A DNA stretch of 64,000 nucleotides from Gardnerella vaginalis ATCC 14018 = JCM 11026 (GTDB lineage: Bacteria > Actinomycetota > Actinomycetes > Actinomycetales > Bifidobacteriaceae): NCBI RefSeq assembly GCF_001042655.1, contig NZ_AP012332.1:496001-560000 (forward strand), given 5' to 3'. Below, piece after piece: positions 44,781 through 53,016 of the stretch. The stretch's first letter is position 1. Each line of letters opens with the position of its first letter. A program made the translations under genes and the position numbers. The notes under the pieces are model-generated. The model searched no databases. It was not told the origin of the DNA and saw only the letters and a program-made list of their open reading frames with translations.

Positions 44781-47393
44781 ATGCCCGATGCATTTGAAAC
44801 GCCAGTTTTGAACAAAACTAATACGCAGGATGCCGAAACATTCCTTCCATCGGCTAGCTGCAATGCTCAGCTACGTTTTGATAATTGGGGTTATCGTCAT
44901 GCTTCTCGCAAACATTTTGCTGTACGCGGGTTGAACCTAACAATTGAAGCAGGGCAAAGAGTTTTGTTGCTTGGTGCATCGGGCATAGGCAAATCCACAA
45001 TTCTTGAAGGTGCTGCTGGGCTGATTGGTAGTGATATTGTTAAATCTAGCTCAAATAATTCAAAGCCTGATTCGAAGAAGAATGTTTTAGTAGAAGATGA
45101 AGATGGCGGTGTAAGCGAAGGCTCAGTATTCGTAGATGATTTACCAGTTCATAAAGCGCGTGGGCGAGTAGGATTAGTGTTACAAGATCCAGAGGCTCAA
45201 GCTATTTTTCAGCGTTTAGGGGATAACGTCGCCTTCGGTCCTGAAAATATGAATGTTCCTCGTAAAGAAATATGGGATCTTGTTAATAAAAGTCTTGAAG
45301 AAGTAGGTTTAGAAGGATTACAGTTACACCGTTCTACCGCCCATTTAAGTGGTGGTCAAATGCAGCGTCTGGCATTGGCTGGAGCATTGGCTATGAAGCC
45401 AAGTGTGCTTCTTTTAGATGAGCCTACTGCGAATCTAGATCCAGATGGTGTTAATCAGATTGTAAAAGCTGTTGGTAAAGTTTTAGACGATACCAATGCA
45501 ACAATGGTTCTTGTAGAACATCATGCGCAGCCTTGGATTGATTTGATTGATAGAGTAGTGGTTCTTGGTCTTGATAATTCTGTGAACAATACTGAAGAGA
45601 ATAATTATGTTCACGATGATGATATTGCGCGAGACGAGTTTGCGCAAACAGTTATTGTTGCAGATGGAACTCCAGACGAAGTGTTCAGTAGAAGCGATCT
45701 TGATTTTGAAAACCTTGGGATTTGGCTTCCTGACAAGTATAAAGATCCGCAAGATCGCAGAATTGGTAGGATTTATGTTGAATGTGAACCAGATTGCGAT
45801 CCAGCAAAAGGTGATGGAAGAGTAGTTCTATCAACAGAAAACCTTGCGATTAGTCATACGAGTACTCCAATAGCCAAAAATATCAATTTGAAATTTAATT
45901 CTGGACAAATCACAGCATTAGTTGGAGCAAACGGTGCTGGAAAATCCACTTTATCTCTAACTTTGGCAGGATTAATTCCAGCTTTAGAAGGTCAGGTTGT
46001 AGCTAGTGAGGATCTTTGCGAAGGCGCTGGCGGCACCGATCCGATGAACTGGAAGTCTACTGATCTTGCTAAAAGAATTTCATATGTTTTCCAGAATCCA
46101 GAACATCAGTTTGCGTGTGGAACTGTTCTTGAAGAAGTTATGCTGGGTCCTATTAGAACTGGAATGAGTGAAGAAGACGCTAAAACTAAAGCAGAGTCTT
46201 TATTAGATAGATTCCGCCTATCTAGATATTCTAACGCAAACCCATACACTTTATCTGGAGGTGAAAAGCGTAGACTTACTGTTGCCGCATCTTTGGCTGC
46301 AGCTCCAAGAGTTTTAATTTTAGATGAACCGACTTTTGGACAGGATCGTAAAACTTGGTTACAAATTATAAAACTCATTGCAAGCCTTCGCGCAGATGGC
46401 GTTAGTGTTATTGTTGTTACTCATGATAGAGAGTTAGTAGATGCGCTTGGAGCGCGTTTAGTGGAACTTAAAACTAATGTGGATTCCACTAATGACGAAT
46501 CTTATGAGTCTGAAAATGTAGATAATTCACAAGAATCTTTAGCATTATCTTCGTCAACAGATGCAACGAATATATCTCGAATAGAAGTTAGCGATGTGAA
46601 CCATCGTGATGAGGCAGCTCGCGCATCAAGTTATTCTCCATTCTTGGCATCTTTGAATCCTGTGTATAGGATGCTTGGAGCTTTCCTACTTTCGGTTCCG
46701 CTTTTGTTTACTCTCGACTGGCTTTCTGCAACAATAGCTCTGGTTTTGGAGTTTGTGATTCTTTGGGTTGTTAAAATGAACCCTTTGCGAGTTATTAAAC
46801 TTTCTTGGCCTGTATGGGTTGGTGCTCCTGGATCTGCATTAGCAGTGTGGTTGTATGGTAAATCAGGTGGAGCAACATGGTTTGATTGGGGAATTATTCA
46901 TGTAAGTGATCATTCCACAACTCTTGCAATTGCAACATTCATCAGAATTTTAGCTATCGGTGTTCCAGCTATTGTTACTGTTATTGGCATTGATGCAACT
47001 GATTTAGCTGATGCCTTTAGTCAAGTTATGAAATTGCCAGATAGGTTTGTTTACGGTGGATTAGCTGGTATGCGATTGTTTAGCGTCCTTCAAGATGATT
47101 GGGCTGCTCTCAGTGCATCTAGGCGTTCTCGCGGACTTGGCGATGATAGTAAGATTAAGGCTTTTATGCCTCAAGCTTTTGCTCTTTTGGTGCTGTCTAT
47201 TCGAAGATCTACAACTTTGGCTACGGCTATGGAAGCTCGTGGATTTGGCGGAGAAAACCCAAGATCTCATGCACGTATAAGCCATGTGAATAAACGCGAT
47301 TATGTGTTTATGATTGGGTGCTTAATTATTCCTGCTATCGCTTTAATCGCTGCTGTATATTACGGTACTTTTGCTCTTCTTGGAGGAAATTAA
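44781..47393 (+). CDS. fused ECF transporter ATPase-ATPase-permease (thiamine/HMP type)
   Basis: 870-aa fusion of the energy-coupling module. ATPase 1 has Walker A GASGIGKST (about 64-72), LSGGQMQRLALAGAL and LLLDEPTANLDP. ATPase 2 has Walker A GANGAGKST (about 381), LSGGEKRRLTVAASL and LILDEPTFGQDR. From about residue 620 comes an EcfT-like membrane domain with the coupling motifs SRRSRGLG and MEARGFGG. The TPP riboswitch upstream points to uptake of thiamine or its pyrimidine precursor, as for YkoEDC. No S component is adjacent. The start is ATG behind AAAGGA. Confidence 0.92.
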   Translation: MPDAFETPVLNKTNTQDAETFLPSASCNAQLRFDNWGYRHASRKHFAVRGLNLTIEAGQRVLLLGASGIGKSTILEGAAGLIGSDIVKSSSNNSKPDSKKNVLVEDEDGGVSEGSVFVDDLPVHKARGRVGLVLQDPEAQAIFQRLGDNVAFGPENMNVPRKEIWDLVNKSLEEVGLEGLQLHRSTAHLSGGQMQRLALAGALAMKPSVLLLDEPTANLDPDGVNQIVKAVGKVLDDTNATMVLVEHHAQPWIDLIDRVVVLGLDNSVNNTEENNYVHDDDIARDEFAQTVIVADGTPDEVFSRSDLDFENLGIWLPDKYKDPQDRRIGRIYVECEPDCDPAKGDGRVVLSTENLAISHTSTPIAKNINLKFNSGQITALVGANGAGKSTLSLTLAGLIPALEGQVVASEDLCEGAGGTDPMNWKSTDLAKRISYVFQNPEHQFACGTVLEEVMLGPIRTGMSEEDAKTKAESLLDRFRLSRYSNANPYTLSGGEKRRLTVAASLAAAPRVLILDEPTFGQDRKTWLQIIKLIASLRADGVSVIVVTHDRELVDALGARLVELKTNVDSTNDESYESENVDNSQESLALSSSTDATNISRIEVSDVNHRDEAARASSYSPFLASLNPVYRMLGAFLLSVPLLFTLDWLSATIALVLEFVILWVVKMNPLRVIKLSWPVWVGAPGSALAVWLYGKSGGATWFDWGIIHVSDHSTTLAIATFIRILAIGVPAIVTVIGIDATDLADAFSQVMKLPDRFVYGGLAGMRLFSVLQDDWAALSASRRSRGLGDDSKIKAFMPQAFALLVLSIRRSTTLATAMEARGFGGENPRSHARISHVNKRDYVFMIGCLIIPAIALIAAVYYGTFALLGGN

Positions 47394-47408
47394 TACTAAC
47401 ATACAATG

Positions 47409-47481
47409 TGGGCTTAATGGGATTCGAACCCACGACCTTCTGCTCCGGAGGCAGACGCTCTATCCACTGAGCTACAAGCCC
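47409..47481 (-). tRNA. tRNA-Arg (CCG)
   Basis: 73-nt cloverleaf on the minus strand. The acceptor stem is GGGCTTG/TAAGCCC (one wobble) with discriminator A, and the D-arm is GTAGCTCAGTGGATAGAGC. The anticodon stem TCTGC/GCAGA holds loop CTCCGGA (anticodon CCG), and the T-arm is GTGGGTTCGAATCCCAT. No CCA is encoded. It sits between the convergent ECF and thiM-thiE genes. Confidence 0.96.
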
Positions 47482-47560
47482 GCAACTTGTGAAAGTATAC
47501 ACGTTGCTAGGGATTGAAAGTATACGCTATTAGCCAATCTTTGTGACTTTAATGCATACT

Positions 47561-49102
47561 TTAGCGAGTTATTACGCTTTTAAGATCGCTTGCTACTTTT
47601 TTAGGATCTTCAGCGCACATGAGAGCAGATACAGTGCATACTCCATCAATGCTTAGGTCTTTGATTGGAAAAACGGTGTTTTCGTGTATTCCACCAATCG
47701 CTAGAGTTTTTACACCCATGCTGTGTGCTACTTTTGCTACTTCATTTACGCCTTCAACTCCAAGAGGAGGAACATCATGCGCCTTAGTATTTGTGGCAAA
47801 TGCAGCTCCGATTCCTATAACATCAGGAAGTGGAGTATCGTTCTCTTTGCACTCTTTATATGCTTTTTCCATTAGGTCTACTCTTGCGCAAGAAAGTCCA
47901 ATCATCCATTCGGCTGGCATGGATTTACGTGCTGTAACGAAAGGCGTATCTTTTTGACCAATATGCAGGTTGAATCCCAGTTTTGCTGCGGTGTCAACGT
48001 GATCGTCTATGAAAATCGGTATATCTCCATGTTTTGCTTTTATAAGTGTTTTGCGTAACTTTATGGCTTTTTCTGATATTTCAGTATCGTTGGAGTATTT
48101 ATCTCGCAATTGAACTACTGTCACTCCGCCATCTATGGATTCTACTGCAACTTGTTCTTCGCTACGGTTTCCCATTCGTGGATCTGTGACTAGGTAAAGC
48201 GTCCAATCTGTTGGTTCTATGCTAAATTCAATGTTTGTTAGTTCAAACATGTTGTTTACACTTAATGTTTGCAATGCGTCGATCCACAGTGTTTTGAATG
48301 TTCCTGGTGCGGTTGTTTGTCTTGCTGCAAACGTTCCAGCTGCTGCAGCGTGCACGTGTGCAGCCACTGTTGCTGCCACTGGGCGCTCTGGGTTTGCACC
48401 CACATATGCCGCCACTAATGATCCAAGAGCGCACCCAGTTCCTACAACTTTTGTCATAGCCTTGTGTCCGCCAGTTATTCGCACTAGGCATCCGTGACCG
48501 TATACCGCGTCTTTTTCTCCAGATATTGATATTACAGATCCGTATTCTTTTGCCAGTTTTTTGGCTGCTTCTAGCGCGGAGTTTACTGGATCTTGCGCAT
48601 CTACGCCTTTCATCTGACTGTTTTGCCCAACTAAAGCTAATATTTCGCTTGCGTTCGCTCGTATTACTGTTGGGTTTCGTTTTACTATTTCTCTTACAAA
48701 TTTTGTTCTAGTGGTTAATTCGTCTACTCCAACTCCAACTGGATCTAGTACCCAAGGAGTTTGTGTTTCTTCGCAAGTTTCTATTGCTTTGCGTATGGCT
48801 TTGCCTTTTATCTCTTCGAATGTTCCAACATTTACTAGAACGCCTGACGCTATTTTTGCAATGCCTGCTGCTTCATCTGGGTCGCATACCATTATTGGCG
48901 TAGCTCCTGCGGAAAGTAGTACATTTGCTGTTATTTCTTGAACAATATTGTTTGTTATGCAATGAGTTAGTGGCTTCTTTGCTCTCACTCTTTCTATGCA
49001 TGATCTAACGTCATTTAGAAACATTCGTCTTCTTGCGCGAACGCTAAAACTTGTATCTATATTTGTATCTATATTTGCATTTGATTCGTTTAATTCTTCC
49101 AT
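47561..49102 (-). CDS. thiM-thiE: bifunctional hydroxyethylthiazole kinase / thiamine-phosphate synthase (ThiM-ThiE fusion)
   Basis: 513-aa fusion joining two salvage steps. The ThiM half (about 30-290) phosphorylates hydroxyethylthiazole: THCITNNIVQEITANVLLS, LDPVGVGVDE, VIRANASEILAL and the catalytic Cys region VGTGCALGSLVAAY. The ThiE half (about 305-510) couples the thiazole and pyrimidine phosphates: LYLVTDPRMGNRSEEQ, GGVTVVQLRDKYSND, IPIFIDDHVDTAAKL and IGIGAAFATNTKAHD. The frame is open from 49168, but that region is the TPP riboswitch; the start is ATG 49102 behind AAGGGAAA. Two tandem NIDT units in the N-terminus come from a 12-bp duplication. The order is ThiM then ThiE. Confidence 0.93.
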   Translation of the reverse strand: MEELNESNANIDTNIDTSFSVRARRRMFLNDVRSCIERVRAKKPLTHCITNNIVQEITANVLLSAGATPIMVCDPDEAAGIAKIASGVLVNVGTFEEIKGKAIRKAIETCEETQTPWVLDPVGVGVDELTTRTKFVREIVKRNPTVIRANASEILALVGQNSQMKGVDAQDPVNSALEAAKKLAKEYGSVISISGEKDAVYGHGCLVRITGGHKAMTKVVGTGCALGSLVAAYVGANPERPVAATVAAHVHAAAAGTFAARQTTAPGTFKTLWIDALQTLSVNNMFELTNIEFSIEPTDWTLYLVTDPRMGNRSEEQVAVESIDGGVTVVQLRDKYSNDTEISEKAIKLRKTLIKAKHGDIPIFIDDHVDTAAKLGFNLHIGQKDTPFVTARKSMPAEWMIGLSCARVDLMEKAYKECKENDTPLPDVIGIGAAFATNTKAHDVPPLGVEGVNEVAKVAHSMGVKTLAIGGIHENTVFPIKDLSIDGVCTVSALMCAEDPKKVASDLKSVITR

Positions 49103-49107
49103 GATTT

Positions 49108-49178
49108 TCCCTTCGCTAGCACTACCTAGATCAGGTTTAACGGGTGTAATCTCAGCGTTTTTACGCACCCCGAACCGA
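49108..49178 (-). promoter_or_regulatory. TPP riboswitch of thiM-thiE
   Basis: Near-consensus THI element read on the minus strand: TTCGGGGTGC, CGCTGAGATTACACCCG, then TTAAACCTGATCTAGGTAGT and GCTAGCGAAGGG. P1 is TTCG (49174-49171) with CGAA (49115-49112). The 3' P1 strand runs straight into AAGGG, 7 bases before the ATG, so ligand binding should hide the ribosome site. Control is therefore most simply translational. Confidence 0.95.
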
Positions 49179-49463
49179 CTTTGACTATATCGTTTGTGTA
49201 TGACGTTTGGCTATGTAATATTTTATTTCGCGCGTTTTGCGTTGTTTCGCTTGAAATTTCGGGGATGATTGAAGATTATTGTTTTGGATTTTATAAAATT
49301 TTTCCATTAATTTTTTATTTTTGTTTGCATTTGTACTTTTATAGTGTTAGCATCAAACACAACACAAACGGATATCGTAAATTTTACGATTTACGATTTT
49401 GGATTTGTGATTGACCACATTAAGCGTTTAGCTTTGCAGCTAAGTATTAAGGAGGCGGCTATC
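49179..49463. other. 285-bp gap between thiM-thiE and the Trp leader peptide
   Basis: AT-rich and without a convincing gene. It must hold the divergent promoters of thiM-thiE and of the ECF operon. The clearest signal is a three-fold 7-mer at 49374-49397, listed separately. TATAGT at 49340 could be a -10, but no matching -35 is seen. Confidence 0.4.
49374..49397 (+). promoter_or_regulatory. three-copy ATCGTAA/TTACGAT element, possible operator
   Basis: ATCGTAA (49374-49380), three bases, TTACGAT (49384-49390) and again TTACGAT (49391-49397). The first two form a perfect dyad and the third is a direct repeat. It lies 67 bases before the leader peptide start. It could bind a dimeric regulator in addition to the attenuator; no regulator gene is adjacent. 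Confidence 0.35.
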
Positions 49464-49553
49464 ATGCGTAACATGAATGCTCAAGCTCGCGATACTTTTG
49501 ATGCTGCTCGTATGTGGTGGTGGCAGACTTCTCTTTGGCGTAGTTTACTCTAA
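49464..49553 (+). CDS. tryptophan-rich leader peptide
   Basis: A 29-codon frame with the very strong ribosome site AAGGAGG 7 bases upstream. The peptide is rich in polar residues and then reads MWWWQTSLWRSLL, with Trp at positions 18, 19, 20 and 25, an extreme density for the rarest amino acid. It is followed 33 bases later by an intrinsic terminator. The final codons and stop lie within a strand that can pair with the terminator's left arm, so ribosome position would decide read-through. It is a regulatory peptide, not a functional protein. Confidence 0.9.
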   Translation: MRNMNAQARDTFDAARMWWWQTSLWRSLL

Positions 49554-49617
49554 AGCTTTAGAAGCTGCTTGTTTAGGCTTGTAAAAGACCTCTAGGGTAA
49601 ACCTGGAGGTCTTTTTT
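49543..49617 (+). terminator. transcription attenuator (antiterminator/terminator pair)
   Basis: Terminator: GACCTCTAGG (49587-49596) with CCTGGAGGTC (49602-49611), one G-U pair, extended by AAAA/TTTT and followed by T at 49612-49617. Antiterminator: GTTTACTCTAAAG (49543-49555) with CTCTAGGGTAAAC (49590-49602), 12 of 13 positions paired including one G-U. The two share 49590-49602 and exclude each other. A ribosome at the leader stop (49551-49553) covers the antiterminator strand; one stalled at the Trp codons (49515-49523) does not. Confidence 0.88.
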
Positions 49618-49742
49618 ATATCTCCAGAAAGCCAAATCTATTTGGATTAATTTTACGTCTAAAACAAATCTATAAACATAAAAAACAATTAAAAAATTGT
49701 TTAAAACAATCAACATAAAAATCTACATAAAAGGAGAAAATC

Positions 49743-50369
49743 ATGGCTCAGGAAATTAATGAAACTAAGCAGGAAACCTCATTTACTTCTGCTGAATCTA
49801 GTGTTAATCAGGCTTCGGATTTACTTAAAGGTGTAAATGTTAAAAAGCATGCTTTAGATATTACGTCTTTGGTGTTGGTGGCTGTTCTTTTTGCAGCAGG
49901 ATGTATTCTTGACTTTACAGTTGCAAAAGCGCTTTCGATTGGAAATATTCAGCCAGAGTTTGTAATTGCATCGTTCTGCCTTGCGATTTTGTTGGTTCGT
50001 CCAAATGTTATTCAGGGTGCGATTATTGGTGCTTTGGCTGCGACTTTAATTCAATTTAACACTTCAATTCCTGGTCTTGAATACGCTTGCGATATTCCAG
50101 CAGCAATTATTATGACTTTGATGTTGATGGGTTATTTAAAGGCTTTTCCTAAGGATGCTGCTAGAAAGTTCAGTGTTTTCCCATTAATTTCTTCCTTTAT
50201 TGCAACTGTTATTTCTGGAATGATTTTTGCAACAATCGCATCTTTCTTTATTCTTCACTCTCCAAACACTGTTCTTGTTATGCTTCCAATCATTTTGGGT
50301 ACTGCTGTGTTTAATGCTGTTGTTGTTGAAGTTCTTTACACTCCAATTCGACTCGTTCTACACAAGTAA
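49743..50369 (+). CDS. ECF transporter S component, copy 1
   Basis: 208-aa membrane protein with about five or six hydrophobic helices, the size and layout of an ECF substrate-binding (S) subunit. A polar N-terminus of about 38 residues precedes KKHALDITSLVLVAVLFAAG. The helices include LVRPNVIQGAIIGALAATLI and the invariant C-terminus VVVEVLYTPIRLVLHK. It is the first gene after the attenuator, with AAAGGAG before the ATG. The neighbour encodes a close paralogue. Tryptophan as substrate is inferred from the leader peptide; no ligand motif is visible to me. Confidence 0.85.
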   Translation: MAQEINETKQETSFTSAESSVNQASDLLKGVNVKKHALDITSLVLVAVLFAAGCILDFTVAKALSIGNIQPEFVIASFCLAILLVRPNVIQGAIIGALAATLIQFNTSIPGLEYACDIPAAIIMTLMLMGYLKAFPKDAARKFSVFPLISSFIATVISGMIFATIASFFILHSPNTVLVMLPIILGTAVFNAVVVEVLYTPIRLVLHK

Positions 50370-50490
50370 ATCAGAATTGAAAAATAATTAAACAAATTAA
50401 TTTAAATCAATATAAATTAATATCAAAACATATATAAATAACAAAAGTCGATAATTAAAACTTGATTATCGCAACTTAAAGGAGAAGATT

Positions 50491-51072
50491 ATGAATCAGG
50501 AAATTAACGAACATGAAGGTAATATGCTTAATGCTGTAAGTATTAAAAAGCACGCTTTAGATATTACGTCTTTAGTGTTGGTGGCTGTTCTTTTTGCAGC
50601 AGGATGCATTCTTGATTTTACAGTTGCAAAAGCGCTTTCAATTGGAAATATTAAACCAAACTTCTTAATCGCATCATTCTGCCTTGCGATTTTGTTGGTT
50701 CGTCCAAATGTTATTCAGGGTGCGATTATTGGTGCTTTGGCTGCAACTTTAATGCAATTTAACGCATCTATTCCTGGTCTTAATTATGTTTGCGATATTC
50801 CAGCAGCAATTGTTATGACTTTGATGATTATGGCTTATGTCCGCGTTTTCCCTAAGGATGCTGCTAGAAAGTTCAGTATTTTCCCACTTATAGCAACTTT
50901 TATAACCACAGTTGTTTCTGGTTTAATATTTGCATCTACTGCATCTTTCTTTGTTCTTCATTCTCCTAAGACGATTCTTGTTATGCTTCCAATCATTTTG
51001 GGAACTGCTGTGTTTAATGCTGTTGTTGTTGAAGTTCTTTACACTCCAATTCGACTCGTTCTACACAAGTAA
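50491..51072 (+). CDS. ECF transporter S component, copy 2
   Basis: 193-aa paralogue of the preceding gene. The two are identical over long stretches (KKHALDITSLVLVAVLFAAG; LVRPNVIQGAIIGALAATL; VVVEVLYTPIRLVLHK). They differ mainly in the N-terminal tail, shortened here by 15 residues, and at scattered positions in the middle helices (for example GLEYACDIP against GLNYVCDIP). At DNA level the last 70 or so bases differ by one base. AAAGGAG precedes the ATG. A small hairpin (50449-50455/50465-50471) lies between the two copies. Confidence 0.85.
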   Translation: MNQEINEHEGNMLNAVSIKKHALDITSLVLVAVLFAAGCILDFTVAKALSIGNIKPNFLIASFCLAILLVRPNVIQGAIIGALAATLMQFNASIPGLNYVCDIPAAIVMTLMIMAYVRVFPKDAARKFSIFPLIATFITTVVSGLIFASTASFFVLHSPKTILVMLPIILGTAVFNAVVVEVLYTPIRLVLHK

Positions 51073-51180
51073 GTATTTGAATTTATTTTAGATGATATTC
51101 AGTAAGTCATATAATCGTCAGAGAGTAATCAATAAGTAATGTTCATAGTATTGTTGGGTTTTTAAGAGTTAGGAATTGTT

Positions 51181-52998
51181 GTGTCTTTGCTTGAGCTTAG
51201 GGAAGTATCTTTTAAATATTTGAATCATAATAAGGATGATTCTTTAGACTCTGCAAAGGCACAAGATTCCACTTTTGCCTTGAACAATATAAGCCTTAGT
51301 ATTGAAGCTGGCGAATTTGTTGGAATTATTGGACCATCTGGATCTGGTAAAACAACTCTTGCCTCTATTTTCTCTGGTGCTATTCCTCATCATTATTCTG
51401 GAGAACTTTCTGGAATCGTTAAGATTGCAGGTCAAGAAACTAAAAATCTTGCTTTAACTAATATAGCCTGCTTAATTGGATCAGTTATCCAAGATATTGA
51501 TGCGCAAATGGTGGCTGCAAACGTAGAAGATGAGATTCTTTTTGGTCTAGAAAACTTTGGTGTTGCACACAATGAAATACCGAATCGAATCGATGAAGCT
51601 TTACAAATTGTTGGCATTAGTGATTTGCGCAACCGCGATTTAGACACTCTTTCTGGAGGTCAAAAGCAGAAAGTTGCGATTGCTGCTATTCTTGCGCTAA
51701 AACCTAAAGTTATGGTGTTAGATGAGCCTACGTGCGCTTTAGACCCTGTTTCTTCTAAAATGATTTTTTCGATTCTTAAAGATTTGAATAAGAATTTTGG
51801 AATAACGGTTGTTGTAATTGAGCAGAAAGTGGCGCTTTTAAGCGAGTATTGCAAGCGTTTGGTTGTGCTTTCTAATGGCACTTTATCACTGGATTTGCCT
51901 GTTGGACAAGCGCTAAAAAATATGGATTTGCTTTATTCTATTGGAATAAATTATCCGCGCACTACACATTTGGTTAATGATTTACAGCGTGAGAGTGTTT
52001 GCTCTAAAAGCGATTTGCCTGTGTCTGTAGAAGATACAGTAAATACTATTGTTAATACGATTAATAGTGGAAATTCTTTAGTTTCACATGATGATTCACA
52101 TAGTGAATGCGATGAAGATAAATGTGCGGCTGCTTTCGACTTTTCCAATGCATCGCAAAACTTAGCACAAAATTCTTCACCATGTCTTTCTTTGCAAAAT
52201 GTTAGTTTTTCATATCCGAGTGGTGTTAGTGCTTTAGAAAACGTGTCTTTTGACGCTTATCCTGGGGAGCTTGTAACTCTTGTTGGAAGAAATGGTGCTG
52301 GAAAAACAACTGTTACTAAGATAATAAACGGTTTGCTTAAGCCAAGTAGTGGAAGTATTTTTATTGATGGCAAAAATACTAGCAACATGAAAATAAGCCA
52401 AATTGCTCACTATGTTTCAACTCTTTTCCAGAATCCAGATCGTCAGCTTTGTAAAGATACTATTTTAGAAGAAGTAGCGTTTAGTTGTATTCTTTTAGGT
52501 GAGTCTGTTAAAGAAGCTAATGATCATGCTATGCAAGTGATTGAAAAGCTTAATTTAGATCCTAATGCTAGCCCTTTTATGCTTTCTAGAGGTCAGCGTC
52601 AGATGGTGGCATTGGCTGCAACTGTTGTAACTAAACCTAAGATTCTTGTATTAGATGAGCCTACTTGCGGACTGGATTACATGGAATGCTTGAGAATCAT
52701 GCAAGTTGTAGAAGACCTTAGAGACCATGGTTGTTGCGTGATAATGGTTTGCCACGATATGGAAGTGGTTCTTGATTTTGCAACGCGTTTAATCGTAGTA
52801 AATGATGGACATATTCTTGAAGACGGAAGCATAAGCCATGTGTTTGAGAATAAGAGTATTTGCGATGAAGCTGCTTTATGTGCTCCTCTTTTGTGCGCTG
52901 TATCTCAGGGCTTAGCTAAAAATGGTTTTGCTAAGTGTAAAGGATTGTATAAGAGAGATATGTTGGTTAATGCTCTTAAAAAGAGTTGCAATTTGTAA
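51181..52998 (+). CDS. fused ECF transporter ATPase (EcfA-EcfA')
   Basis: 605-aa cytosolic protein with two ABC ATPase domains. Domain 1 has Walker A GPSGSGKTT (about 51), LSGGQKQKVAIAAILAL and MVLDEPTCALDP. A Ser/Asp-rich linker of about 90 residues follows. Domain 2 has Walker A GRNGAGKTT (about 369), signature LSRGQRQMVALAATVV (Arg at the second Gly position) and LVLDEPTCGLDY. The GTG start follows a TTAGGA ribosome site. The EcfT gene begins within 20 bases of the stop, so the two subunits are co-translated. Confidence 0.93.
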   Translation: MSLLELREVSFKYLNHNKDDSLDSAKAQDSTFALNNISLSIEAGEFVGIIGPSGSGKTTLASIFSGAIPHHYSGELSGIVKIAGQETKNLALTNIACLIGSVIQDIDAQMVAANVEDEILFGLENFGVAHNEIPNRIDEALQIVGISDLRNRDLDTLSGGQKQKVAIAAILALKPKVMVLDEPTCALDPVSSKMIFSILKDLNKNFGITVVVIEQKVALLSEYCKRLVVLSNGTLSLDLPVGQALKNMDLLYSIGINYPRTTHLVNDLQRESVCSKSDLPVSVEDTVNTIVNTINSGNSLVSHDDSHSECDEDKCAAAFDFSNASQNLAQNSSPCLSLQNVSFSYPSGVSALENVSFDAYPGELVTLVGRNGAGKTTVTKIINGLLKPSSGSIFIDGKNTSNMKISQIAHYVSTLFQNPDRQLCKDTILEEVAFSCILLGESVKEANDHAMQVIEKLNLDPNASPFMLSRGQRQMVALAATVVTKPKILVLDEPTCGLDYMECLRIMQVVEDLRDHGCCVIMVCHDMEVVLDFATRLIVVNDGHILEDGSISHVFENKSICDEAALCAPLLCAVSQGLAKNGFAKCKGLYKRDMLVNALKKSCNL

Positions 52999-53016
52999 AA
53001 CAAATGGGTGATTTTT

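Noticed and set aside
49103..49168. 22-codon N-terminal extension of ThiM-ThiE
   Set aside because: This stretch is the TPP riboswitch itself; the ribosome site follows it and precedes ATG 49102.
49181..49414. 77-codon hydrophobic frame before the Trp leader
   Set aside because: Overlaps promoter and repeat elements, begins next to the TPP riboswitch, has no ribosome site; aromatic-rich content is explained by T-rich DNA.
51181..52998. Treating the LSRGQ signature in the second ATPase domain as inactivating
   Set aside because: Walker A, Walker B and the rest of the signature are intact, and variant signatures occur in ECF ATPases.
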